This document shows positions 1 to 5,575 of a stretch of 6,523 nt of DNA, one piece after another. Both the position numbers and the translations under genes were made by a program. How positions within the stretch are numbered: position 1 is the first letter of the stretch; each line of letters begins with the position of its first letter. The notes beneath the pieces are model-generated. The model saw only the letters and a program-made list of their open reading frames with translations, was not told where the DNA came from and did no database searches. This stretch comes from Acidimicrobiales bacterium (GTDB lineage Bacteria; Actinomycetota; Acidimicrobiia; Acidimicrobiales; Poriferisodalaceae). The stretch lies in the NCBI GenBank assembly GCA_020439485.1, contig JAGQSP010000501.1:1-6523 (forward strand), given 5' to 3'.

Positions 1-32
1 CGACCACAGGTCCAGGCTCCACAGTGCTCGAC

Positions 33-1058
33 ATGAACAGGAACCTCAGACTCAGAACTCTTGCCGGGCTGGTCGCCGCCGTAGCTGTGCTGGGCGCATG
101 CAGCTCGTCTTCAGACAACGACAGCGCCCAGTCGACACCACAATCGACATCGACGGCGGTAGGCCAGCCATCTGACTCGACGTCTGACGGCGACCGGACC
201 GCCGCCGCTGGACTGACCTCCACCTACCTCGGCTCGTACAGCCTCGAGGACCCCGAGTTCGGCACCATGGTCACGGTCGTCGTCGACGGCGGAACACGAA
301 CCATCGAGACGAACGCCCTGCCGGATCACGAGACCGGTGAGTTCCCGAATTCCGGAAACCCGAACACCATCACCGCACAGGACCTGACCTGGGAGTTCCC
401 TGCAACTGCGGTGTACACCGGCCAGGCAACAGAGGTTCGTGTTCCCGGTGTCGCGGTGAACGGGGTGAAGTTCGAGCCGGGCACGGCCGAAACCGTCACC
501 TGCTCGTCGGGTGAGGTTTATCGGATCGAGGCATTGCAGGACATCTACGACTTGGGCCTCGACTTCAACAACGCCCACGTCCAACCGACCGGCGAGTACC
601 ACTACCACGGAATCTCGTCGATGCTCGTCGATGCGTACGACACCGACCAGGACCTCGTGCACGTCGGCTTCGCCGCCGACGGCCACCTCATGTACTACTC
701 GAAGTCCGGGGCTTACGAGTCTGGTTACGCTCTGAGTTCGACCGCTCGTAGCGGCACTGGTTGCCAGGCATCGGGACCGGCTGGGGGCACCACGATCGAG
801 CTCGAAGGCAGCACGCCAGACGGTACCTACACCACCGACTGGCAGTGGTCTGACCAGACGGGCGATCTCGACGAGTGCAATGGCATCACCATCGATGGCC
901 AGTACGTGTACATCGTCACCAACGACTACCCGTACATAAGCCGGTGCACGATGGGTGAGGCCAGCGGAGACGGCGTCGGCGGTCCGCCAGGGCCGGGCGC
1001 TGGTGGAGCACCGAGTGGCCAGGGCGCCGGCGGGTCTGCCTCGACCGGCGACGCATGA
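33..1058 (+). CDS. YHYH-domain lipoprotein
   Basis: A predicted exported lipoprotein of 341 residues. The N-terminus has a basic n-region, a hydrophobic stretch (about 9-20) and the lipobox LGAC, placing the lipid-modified cysteine at Cys23. A Ser/Thr/Asp-rich linker follows (about 24-60). The rest matches the YHYH protein family (PF14240 type): the diagnostic Tyr-His-Tyr-His is at 189-192, a GDLDECNG motif is at 277-284, and the family's ending around the DYPYISRC sequence includes Cys305. Cys157, Cys244, Cys282 and Cys305 could form disulfides. A Gly/Pro/Ala-rich tail covers the last ~30 residues. The biochemical role of YHYH proteins is not established; the exposed His/Tyr cluster suggests metal binding (inference). 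The ATG at 33 is chosen because it gives a normal signal peptide; the in-frame GTG at 24 has a weak CAGG seven bases upstream and is the alternative. The stop lies one base before the HupE-type gene, so the two are probably co-translated. Confidence 0.85.
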   Translation: MNRNLRLRTLAGLVAAVAVLGACSSSSDNDSAQSTPQSTSTAVGQPSDSTSDGDRTAAAGLTSTYLGSYSLEDPEFGTMVTVVVDGGTRTIETNALPDHETGEFPNSGNPNTITAQDLTWEFPATAVYTGQATEVRVPGVAVNGVKFEPGTAETVTCSSGEVYRIEALQDIYDLGLDFNNAHVQPTGEYHYHGISSMLVDAYDTDQDLVHVGFAADGHLMYYSKSGAYESGYALSSTARSGTGCQASGPAGGTTIELEGSTPDGTYTTDWQWSDQTGDLDECNGITIDGQYVYIVTNDYPYISRCTMGEASGDGVGGPPGPGAGGAPSGQGAGGSASTGDA

Positions 1059-1059
1059 C

Positions 1060-2343
1060 ATGAATCCGATCCGAGCGGTCGTCTGTGGCCTGATCATGCT
1101 CGCCCTTGTCGGCCTGGCGGTATCGCCGGTCTCAGCACACGAGCCAGGTACCTCGGCGCTGTCGGTTGTCATCGACGGTGCCGAGGTCGAGGTCAGCATC
1201 GACGTCCCGCTCGACCTGCTAGGCCTTGCCGTCGGAACCGAACTGACCTCCGACGCTTTCGAGTTGTCGCTGAAGCGCTCGGCCATAGTCGACTACCTCG
1301 ACGAGCACCTGACGCTGGCCGGCGGCGGAACAGTTGCCGAGCCGGTATTCGGGCCGCTGACGGTGGTTTCGGTCGACGGCATCGAATGGGCCAGGCTGGT
1401 TCTGACCTACGACATCGAAGCCGACGATGCGCCACTCGTGATGACCTACGACGCCATCTTCGAAGTCGATCCAGATCACAGGGTCATGGTCACCGAGAGG
1501 CTGGCCGGCTCATCCGAGGCCGTTCTGGCGGTGATCGACCGTGACCAGCCTTCGGTGACGATCTCGTCCACCGGCGAAACCGGTCATGCCTCGTCAACTT
1601 GGACGGTGATGGTCGCAGAGGGCTATGACCACGTCCTCGCCGGCGCCGACCACATTCTGTTCCTGCTCGTACTGCTGGTGCCCGCACCCCTCGCCGTCAG
1701 CAGGCGGCGCTGGGTCGAGGGCCCCAGCTTCCGCCGGGCGGTCGTCCGAGTGGTTCGGGTATCGGGGGCGTTCACCGTCGGCCACTCGCTGACGCTCGCG
1801 CTGTCTGCCTTCGGCGTGGTCGACTTTGCGTCACGGCCCGTTGAGGTACTGGTAGCGGGCTCGGTGGCCATCGCCGCCATTCACGCGTGGCGTCCGCTGA
1901 CCTCTCACGGCGAGGTCGTGATCGCGGGAAGTTTTGGGCTGATTCACGGACTGGCGTTCGCCGGGATCCTCGACGAGTTGGGTATCGCCAGGGTGCAGTC
2001 TGCGACTGCTCTGCTGGGCTTCAATGTCGGTGTCGAGCTGGCGCAACTGGTGGTCATCGCCGGCACGTTCCCGTCGCTGTGGGTCTTGTCCAGAACCGGC
2101 GCCTACACGAGGTTCCGCAAGGCTGTGGCGACGTTGGCATTGGTCGCGTCAACCGCGTGGGCGGTCGAAAGGGTCGGCGGTGGTGGCAATCCGCTGTCTG
2201 CGGTCGAGGCGACGGTGGTAGACCATCAACTCCTCACTGTGCTCGCGCTAGCCATCGCCGCGCTTGCCGCCCTTGTGCACACTGCCCTGAATCGCGACGA
2301 CACCGGGGTTGCGGTTGTGGAAGCCTCTCCTGGTGGACATTGA
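1060..2343 (+). CDS. HupE/UreJ-family membrane protein with secreted N-terminal domain
   Basis: A 427-residue integral membrane protein of the HupE/UreJ_2 type, a family generally regarded as nickel or other metal permeases or hydrogenase/urease accessory proteins. A signal peptide (1-26, ending VSA) would leave His27 as the mature N-terminus. Residues 27 to about 185 form a beta-rich extracytoplasmic domain. The C-terminal half has about seven membrane segments (roughly 194-212, 233-253, 260-277, 283-305, 316-342, 350-370 and 388-412). These carry the family's polar motifs: His191 and Asp197-His198 in the GYDHVLAGADH stretch, GHS at 241-243, IHG at 295-297, and FNVGVE at 321-326. The ATG at 1060 is preferred over upstream in-frame starts inside the YHYH gene because it begins exactly at the signal peptide, one base after the preceding stop. 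No hydrogenase or urease genes are in view, so the transported metal is unknown; nickel, copper or cobalt are all possible. Confidence 0.85.
   Translation: MNPIRAVVCGLIMLALVGLAVSPVSAHEPGTSALSVVIDGAEVEVSIDVPLDLLGLAVGTELTSDAFELSLKRSAIVDYLDEHLTLAGGGTVAEPVFGPLTVVSVDGIEWARLVLTYDIEADDAPLVMTYDAIFEVDPDHRVMVTERLAGSSEAVLAVIDRDQPSVTISSTGETGHASSTWTVMVAEGYDHVLAGADHILFLLVLLVPAPLAVSRRRWVEGPSFRRAVVRVVRVSGAFTVGHSLTLALSAFGVVDFASRPVEVLVAGSVAIAAIHAWRPLTSHGEVVIAGSFGLIHGLAFAGILDELGIARVQSATALLGFNVGVELAQLVVIAGTFPSLWVLSRTGAYTRFRKAVATLALVASTAWAVERVGGGGNPLSAVEATVVDHQLLTVLALAIAALAALVHTALNRDDTGVAVVEASPGGH
2318..2323 (+). promoter_or_regulatory. ribosome binding site deciding the TOPRIM gene start
   Basis: TGGAAG lies nine bases upstream of the GTG at 2333, inside the end of the HupE-type gene. 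It favours GTG 2333 over the earlier in-frame TTG at 2309, which has no comparable site. The site is a moderate match only. Confidence 0.4.
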
Positions 2344-2974
2344 GGACAAGATTCGGCTCGATCGCCAGGCTCTCGAGGGGTTCCACAGCGGTCCCGATTC
2401 CCAGCTGGCAGCCACGGCCGAGGCCATGTCTGCGGTCGGATCGGCAAGATGCGTCGTCGTGGTCGAGGGGGTGAGCGACCAGATCGCCGTCGAGACACTG
2501 GCCGCACGACGTGGTCGCGATCTGTCCGCCGCGGGCGCCGTCGTGGTGCCGGTCGGTGGAGCACATGCGATGGAGCGCTACCTGCGCCAATTCGGACCTC
2601 AGGGAGCGGGACTGGCCGTTGTCGTCATGTGCGATGAGGCCGAGGAGGCGATGGTCAACCGGGCACTCCGTCGTGCCGGAATCGTTTCCCGTGACAGCCT
2701 CTTCGTCTGTGTGAAAGACCTAGAGGATGAACTCATCCGGTCCGTCGATCCTGCCGCAGTCGAGGCACTTCTCGAATCGCAAGGCGACCTTCAGGCTTTT
2801 CGGACGCTGCAACGCCAGGGACAATGGCGGGAGCGGCCATTCGAGGCGCAGATGCATCGCTGGTTGAGGGCTGGTGCCCGAAGAAACCTCAGATATGCAC
2901 GCTTGCTTGTGGAGGTGATCGATTCGGACCGGGTTCCACATCCTCTCGAGGCTGTCGTGGCCGCCGCGGGCTGA
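2333..2974 (+). CDS. stand-alone OLD-like TOPRIM domain protein
   Basis: A 213-residue soluble protein resembling the actinobacterial proteins annotated as TOPRIM nucleotidyl transferase/hydrolase domain-containing, related to the C-terminal half of OLD-family ATP-dependent nucleases. The first TOPRIM motif is a hydrophobic strand ending in Glu45 (VVVVEGVSD, 41-49). A second strand runs into the Gly75-Gly76 turn (VVVPVGG). A third strand ends in Cys100-Asp101-Glu102, where a DxD pair is usual. A conserved DLEDELIR block is at 129-136, and a basic C-terminus (about 176-213) carries the RYARLLVE and DRVPHPLE signatures of this group. OLD nucleases normally carry an N-terminal ABC-type ATPase; this protein has none and no neighbour supplies one. 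It could be a metal-dependent nuclease or a nucleotidyl-transfer enzyme, but activity is unproven. The start overlaps the HupE-type gene by 11 bases, implying one transcript. An alternative start is TTG 2309 (221 residues). Confidence 0.8.
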   Translation: MDIEDKIRLDRQALEGFHSGPDSQLAATAEAMSAVGSARCVVVVEGVSDQIAVETLAARRGRDLSAAGAVVVPVGGAHAMERYLRQFGPQGAGLAVVVMCDEAEEAMVNRALRRAGIVSRDSLFVCVKDLEDELIRSVDPAAVEALLESQGDLQAFRTLQRQGQWRERPFEAQMHRWLRAGARRNLRYARLLVEVIDSDRVPHPLEAVVAAAG

Positions 2975-2988
2975 CCGAAGCTGCCTAC

Positions 2989-3015
2989 TATCGCTCTTAT
3001 CGGACCTATCGGTGC
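2989..3015. repeat. three 9-bp phased TATCG repeats
   Basis: TATCG recurs at 2989, 2998 and 3007, giving three direct units of exactly 9 bp; the last two share TATCGG. They sit just after the TOPRIM stop in the gap between two convergent genes, and the third unit runs into the inverted repeat at 3011-3023. The function is unknown and chance is possible for so short a motif. Confidence 0.4.
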
Positions 3016-3023
3016 CAGGCACC
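3011..3023. terminator. possible terminator hairpin between convergent genes
   Basis: GGTGCC and GGCACC are separated by one base, so a hairpin with five pairs and a CAG loop can form. A second weak pairing (GCCCG at 3038-3042 with CGGGC at 3055-3059, 12-base loop) follows at the end of the hydrolase gene. Neither has a T-run on either strand. The placement between the stops of two convergent genes is the main reason to consider termination. The rest of the 84-bp gap, apart from the 9-bp repeats, shows nothing recognisable. Confidence 0.25.
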
Positions 3024-3058
3024 CACGCGCGGTGAACGCCCGACCACCCACAGGCGGG

Positions 3059-3754
3059 CTAGGCCAAGCGCGAGAGGCGTTTTGCGATGTTGGCGAGGAT
3101 GGTCGCCAGGTCGACCGGGCGGGTGAACATCGGCCAGTGTCCTGAATCGATGTCGACGAACGACACGTCGGCAGCACGAGCCAGCTCGGGGATGTCACCC
3201 CCGTCGATCCAGGCCTTGGCGTCTTCTGGGGTGTACTCGGGACAGACCATGACCGTCGGCACATCGAAGCGGGCATCATCGCCCAACTCGACAACCGCTT
3301 GAGCGACGCCGACCGGAACGGGCACTGCCAAAGCCTCGATCGCAGCCCTTGCCGCCACATCGAGGTCCGCACTGTCTGGTCCCTCGAACGGCTCCCACCC
3401 GGGGAATGGCATGACCCCGTCGACGATCTCGAAGAAGTCGGCATAGCGACTGCGGCCAGACGTTGGGAACCCGCCGATCATGACGGTCCCTGCGATCGAG
3501 GACGGTCGCCGGTCTGCCACGAGCCATGCCAAAGCGCTGGCGGCTGAGTGGCCGACGACCAGCGGGCGATCCGAGCTATCGACGATGGCCAGAGCAGCCC
3601 GCAATTGATCCTCGAGGGTTGCCTCGATCGCGCCGTCGTCCACGCCGGGCAGATCGACCACGCGGCCCCGATGGCCGAGCGCCTCCAACTCTGCCGCGAC
3701 ATCGGCCCACACCGACGACGGCAGCCACAACCCAGCCATGAGCACGATGTCCAT
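3059..3754 (-). CDS. alpha/beta-fold hydrolase
   Basis: A 231-residue cytoplasmic alpha/beta hydrolase with no signal peptide. The first strand and loop (DIVLMAGLWLPSSVW, 2-16) match the usual N-terminal beta strand with its oxyanion region. The nucleophile elbow is GHSAAS at 68-73 with Ser70. The C-terminal catalytic histidine is His206 in SGHWPM. The acid probably lies in the loop after the VPTVMV strand (Glu173, Glu177 or Asp178). A cap-like insertion around 100-150 contains a PFPGWEPFEGP stretch. The substrate cannot be told from sequence; esterases, lactonases and signalling-related hydrolases share this fold. The start at 3754 is preferred because family members begin a few residues before the first strand. 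The ATG at 3790 would add 12 residues. The gene stands alone, convergent with the TOPRIM gene and divergent from the dehydrogenase. Confidence 0.8.
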   Translation of the reverse strand: MDIVLMAGLWLPSSVWADVAAELEALGHRGRVVDLPGVDDGAIEATLEDQLRAALAIVDSSDRPLVVGHSAASALAWLVADRRPSSIAGTVMIGGFPTSGRSRYADFFEIVDGVMPFPGWEPFEGPDSADLDVAARAAIEALAVPVPVGVAQAVVELGDDARFDVPTVMVCPEYTPEDAKAWIDGGDIPELARAADVSFVDIDSGHWPMFTRPVDLATILANIAKRLSRLA

Positions 3755-3760
3755 CTTCGA

Positions 3761-3766
3761 ACCATA
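3761..3766 (-). promoter_or_regulatory. candidate -10 element for a leaderless hydrolase transcript
   Basis: Read on the - strand, TATGGT (TAnnnT type) ends six bases before the ATG at 3754. That spacing would put the transcription start at or next to the start codon. No Shine-Dalgarno sequence precedes this ATG, as expected for a leaderless mRNA. No good -35 box is visible, so this remains a candidate. Confidence 0.35.
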
Positions 3767-3832
3767 GATCGGGAGTCGCTGCCGTCCCATCGCACACCAG
3801 CCAAGACTCGGTCGCCCGGGCTCTTACCCGGC

Positions 3833-3838
3833 TAGGTT
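3833..3838 (+). promoter_or_regulatory. candidate -10 element upstream of the dehydrogenase operon
   Basis: TAGGTT fits the actinobacterial TAnnnT -10 pattern and would place transcription start near 3845, giving a leader of about 25 bases that contains the AGGGGG ribosome binding site. No convincing -35 hexamer is found at 16-18 bp spacing. It would drive the dehydrogenase-TrmO-DUF3052 operon. Confidence 0.35.
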
Positions 3839-3859
3839 CGTTGTGTCGGCGGTCATGAA

Positions 3860-3865
3860 AGGGGG
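3860..3865 (+). promoter_or_regulatory. ribosome binding site of the dehydrogenase gene
   Basis: AGGGGG lies four bases upstream of the ATG at 3870. It favours that start over the in-frame GTG at 3843 and ATG at 3855, which have no such site in front of them. Confidence 0.5.
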
Positions 3866-3869
3866 CGAC

Positions 3870-4655
3870 ATGCTTGTCGCAGATCGGGTTTGTGTGGTCA
3901 CGGGCGGCGCCAGCGGCATAGGCAAGGCGCTATGCGAGCGGTTCGCCGCCGACGGCGCCCGCGCCGTTGTCGTGATCGACCGGTCGGCCGAACAGGCCGC
4001 CGACGTTGCCAACGCAATCGGTGGGTTTGCTGAAGCTGTGGACGTGGGCGACGGAGAAGCCCTGACCGCCGCGCTGCACGGCATCGAGGACCGCCATGGC
4101 CCGATCGACCTCTTGTGCAACAACGCGGGAATCGCATCGGGCGCCGACCCACTGAGCACTCCCATCGACGAGTGGCAGCGACAGTGGGACGTCAATGTGA
4201 TGAGCCATGTTCACGCGATACGTGCCGTGCTGCCCTCGATGCTGGCCAGGGGTGAGGGCCACATCCTGTACACAGCGTCGATGGCCGGCATCCTCACCAG
4301 CCACGGCAACGCTCCCTACGCAACCTCGAAACACGCCGTGGTCGGGCTGGCCGAGTGGATGTCCATCATCTATCACGACCGCGGCATCCGGTCGTACCTG
4401 CTCGCTCCCCTGGGTGTTCGCACGCCAATGCTCGGCGACGCGGCCGACACCGAATGGGGCCGTTCAGCGGCCGGTCCCATCCGCGAACCCGAAGAGGTGG
4501 CCCAGCAGGTGACCGAAGCGCTCGAGGCCGAAAGGTTCTTGATCCTGACCGACCCGATCGCGCAGGAGTGGATGCAGTTCAAGACCAACGAGCCCGAGAA
4601 GTGGTTGCGCGGAATGCGCCGGCTTCAATCGCGAATAGATGCAGCCCAGGGGTGA
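3870..4655 (+). CDS. short-chain dehydrogenase/reductase (classical SDR)
   Basis: A 261-residue NAD(P)-dependent oxidoreductase of the classical SDR family. All core motifs are present: the cofactor-binding TGGASGIG at 11-18, Asp37 after the second strand (which usually favours NAD(H) over NADP(H)), Asp58-Val59 near the adenine, NNAG at 84-87, Asn109, Ser137 in TASMAG, and the Tyr150-x-x-x-Lys154 pair in YATSK. The usual Pro-Gly after the sixth strand is replaced by Pro-Leu-Gly (APLGVRTPM), a minor departure. The C-terminal part (EKWLRGMRRLQ) resembles uncharacterised actinobacterial SDRs rather than FabG. The physiological substrate cannot be assigned; alcohol/ketone oxidoreduction is expected. 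The start is set by the AGGGGG at 3860-3865. The TrmO-type gene begins four bases after the stop, so this is the first gene of a three-gene operon. Confidence 0.88.
   Translation: MLVADRVCVVTGGASGIGKALCERFAADGARAVVVIDRSAEQAADVANAIGGFAEAVDVGDGEALTAALHGIEDRHGPIDLLCNNAGIASGADPLSTPIDEWQRQWDVNVMSHVHAIRAVLPSMLARGEGHILYTASMAGILTSHGNAPYATSKHAVVGLAEWMSIIYHDRGIRSYLLAPLGVRTPMLGDAADTEWGRSAAGPIREPEEVAQQVTEALEAERFLILTDPIAQEWMQFKTNEPEKWLRGMRRLQSRIDAAQG
4648..4652 (+). promoter_or_regulatory. ribosome binding site deciding the TrmO-type gene start
   Basis: AGGGG sits seven bases upstream of the GTG at 4660 and immediately before the dehydrogenase stop codon. It supports GTG 4660 over the in-frame ATG at 4639, which would overlap the dehydrogenase by 17 bases. 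Confidence 0.55.
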
Positions 4656-4659
4656 TGCC

Positions 4660-5139
4660 GTGACCCTCGATCCAATAGAGCTGATCCCGATCGGCGTGGT
4701 GGTGGGTGGCCGGACAGCCCCCATCGACGACGACTGGGGCGACGAGCAGGCCGAGATCGTCCTCGACCAGCGCTTTCCTGCTGATGCCACCGCCGGTCTG
4801 GACTCATTCAGCCACATCGACGTGATCTTCCAGTTCAACGCCGTCGACCCGTCGGCCGTGCACGTGGGCGCCAGGCACCCTCGCAACCGCTCCGATTGGC
4901 CCGCGGTCGGAATCTTCGCCCAGCGGGCGAAGGCTCGCCCGAATCGCATCGGCCTGACCACTTGCGAACTGCTCGAGGTCGACGGTCGGCGGCTTGTCGT
5001 ACGAGGTCTCGACGCCATCGACGGCTCGCCGGTGCTGGACATCAAACCGACCATGAACGAGTTCCTCCCTCGGTCGGCTGTACGCCAACCCGACTGGAGC
5101 CGCGAACTCATGCGCGGCTACTGGCAGACCAGTCCATGA
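4660..5139 (+). CDS. TrmO/TsaA-type SAM-dependent methyltransferase
   Basis: A 159-residue protein with the TrmO (TsaA/YaeB) beta-barrel domain. Family enzymes use S-adenosylmethionine to methylate N6 of threonylcarbamoyladenosine at position 37 in some tRNAs. Visible signatures are IPIGVV at 9-14, FSHIDVIFQF at 50-59, HPR at 73-75 followed by GIFAQR (84-89) and RPNRIGLT (93-100), then LEVDG (105-109), GLDAIDG (116-122) and PVLDIKP (124-130). E. coli TrmO is longer, with an extra C-terminal region. This is the short single-domain form, so the exact target in this organism is less certain than the family. The GTG start is chosen from the AGGGG seven bases upstream. The stop overlaps the next gene's start (ATGA), indicating translational coupling. 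Calling it true TrmO is an inference from the conserved core. Confidence 0.82.
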   Translation: MTLDPIELIPIGVVVGGRTAPIDDDWGDEQAEIVLDQRFPADATAGLDSFSHIDVIFQFNAVDPSAVHVGARHPRNRSDWPAVGIFAQRAKARPNRIGLTTCELLEVDGRRLVVRGLDAIDGSPVLDIKPTMNEFLPRSAVRQPDWSRELMRGYWQTSP

Positions 5140-5543
5140 CCGCCGGCTACTCGGGCACACCATTGGCTAAGAAGCTCGGCATCAAGAGCGGCTTTCGAGT
5201 GGCCACCGTGAACGAACCCTCCGAGTTGCGCGATCTGCTGGTCGACCTCCCAGAGGACGTGAGCCTCGACACCGATCTCGCCGACTTGCCCGACGCGGTC
5301 TTGGCCTTCTTCACCGGCGGCACCGAGCTGGAGGATCAGATAGCCGAGCTGGGCAAAGCGGTCTTCCCCGACCGGTTTGCCTGGATCGCGTGGCCCAAGA
5401 AGACGAGCGGCGTCGAAACCGACCTGACCGGTGACGTCGTCAGATCTGTTGTTCTGAGCACCCACCTCGTCGATGTCAAGGTTTGCGCCATCTCCGAGAT
5501 CTGGTCTGGGCTCAAGGTTGTATGGCGCAAGGAGCACCGCTGA
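5136..5543 (+). CDS. DUF3052 family protein
   Basis: A 135-residue cytoplasmic protein of the DUF3052 type, a small family known mainly from Actinobacteria and of unknown function. The family opening SGTPLAKKLGIK (6-17) is intact. It is followed by a mixed alpha/beta region with an AFFTGG strand-turn, the WIAWPKKTSGVETDLT stretch typical of the family, and an ending (SEIWSGLKVVWRKE) that matches the usual C-terminus. There is no signal peptide or membrane segment. The start at 5136 is fixed by the family N-terminus and by the ATGA overlap with the TrmO-type stop; no clear Shine-Dalgarno is present, so translation probably depends on ribosomes finishing the upstream gene. It is the last gene of the + strand operon. 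Confidence 0.88.
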   Translation: MTAGYSGTPLAKKLGIKSGFRVATVNEPSELRDLLVDLPEDVSLDTDLADLPDAVLAFFTGGTELEDQIAELGKAVFPDRFAWIAWPKKTSGVETDLTGDVVRSVVLSTHLVDVKVCAISEIWSGLKVVWRKEHR

Positions 5544-5549
5544 ACCGGA

Positions 5550-5570
5550 GGCCGGCATGACATGCCGACC
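5550..5570. terminator. palindrome in a convergent gap, possible bidirectional terminator
   Basis: CGGCATG (5553-5559) and CATGCCG (5561-5567) are perfect inverted repeats around one base, extended by two further pairs beyond one mismatch. It occupies most of the 32-bp gap between the DUF3052 stop and the - strand gene's stop. A hairpin of six pairs with a GAC loop, readable from both sides, could end both transcripts. No T-run follows on either strand, so a protein-binding site is an alternative. Confidence 0.4.
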
Positions 5571-5575
5571 GACCG

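Noticed and set aside
960..1055. Gly/Pro-rich repeats at the end of the YHYH gene as a nucleotide repeat array
   Set aside because: The repetition is in amino-acid composition only; no exact DNA unit recurs, and Gly/Pro-rich tails are compatible with a surface lipoprotein.
111..1286. Long open frame of 391 codons on the - strand antisense to the YHYH and HupE-type genes
   Set aside because: Its translation is rich in Arg, Val and Ser with no domain or motif, while the + strand frames carry recognisable families. Long antisense frames are expected in high-GC coding DNA.
1887..2474. 195-codon + strand open frame overlapping the HupE-type and TOPRIM genes
   Set aside because: Arg/Gly/Cys-rich, no motif, and it lies across two well-supported genes in other frames.
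1..2974. Anti-phage defence island based on the TOPRIM protein
   Set aside because: No helicase, ATPase, nuclease partner or mobile element is present; the TOPRIM neighbours are envelope proteins, and this stand-alone type looks like an ordinary chromosomal actinobacterial gene.
2791..3444. 217-codon - strand open frame across the TOPRIM 3' end, the convergent gap and the hydrolase
   Set aside because: Ser/Arg/Pro-rich translation without domain features; it overlaps two supported genes and shares the strand but not the frame of the hydrolase.
4464..5111. 215-codon - strand open frame antisense to the dehydrogenase and TrmO-type genes
   Set aside because: Ser/Arg-rich composition with no motif; the opposite strand carries intact SDR and TrmO signatures.
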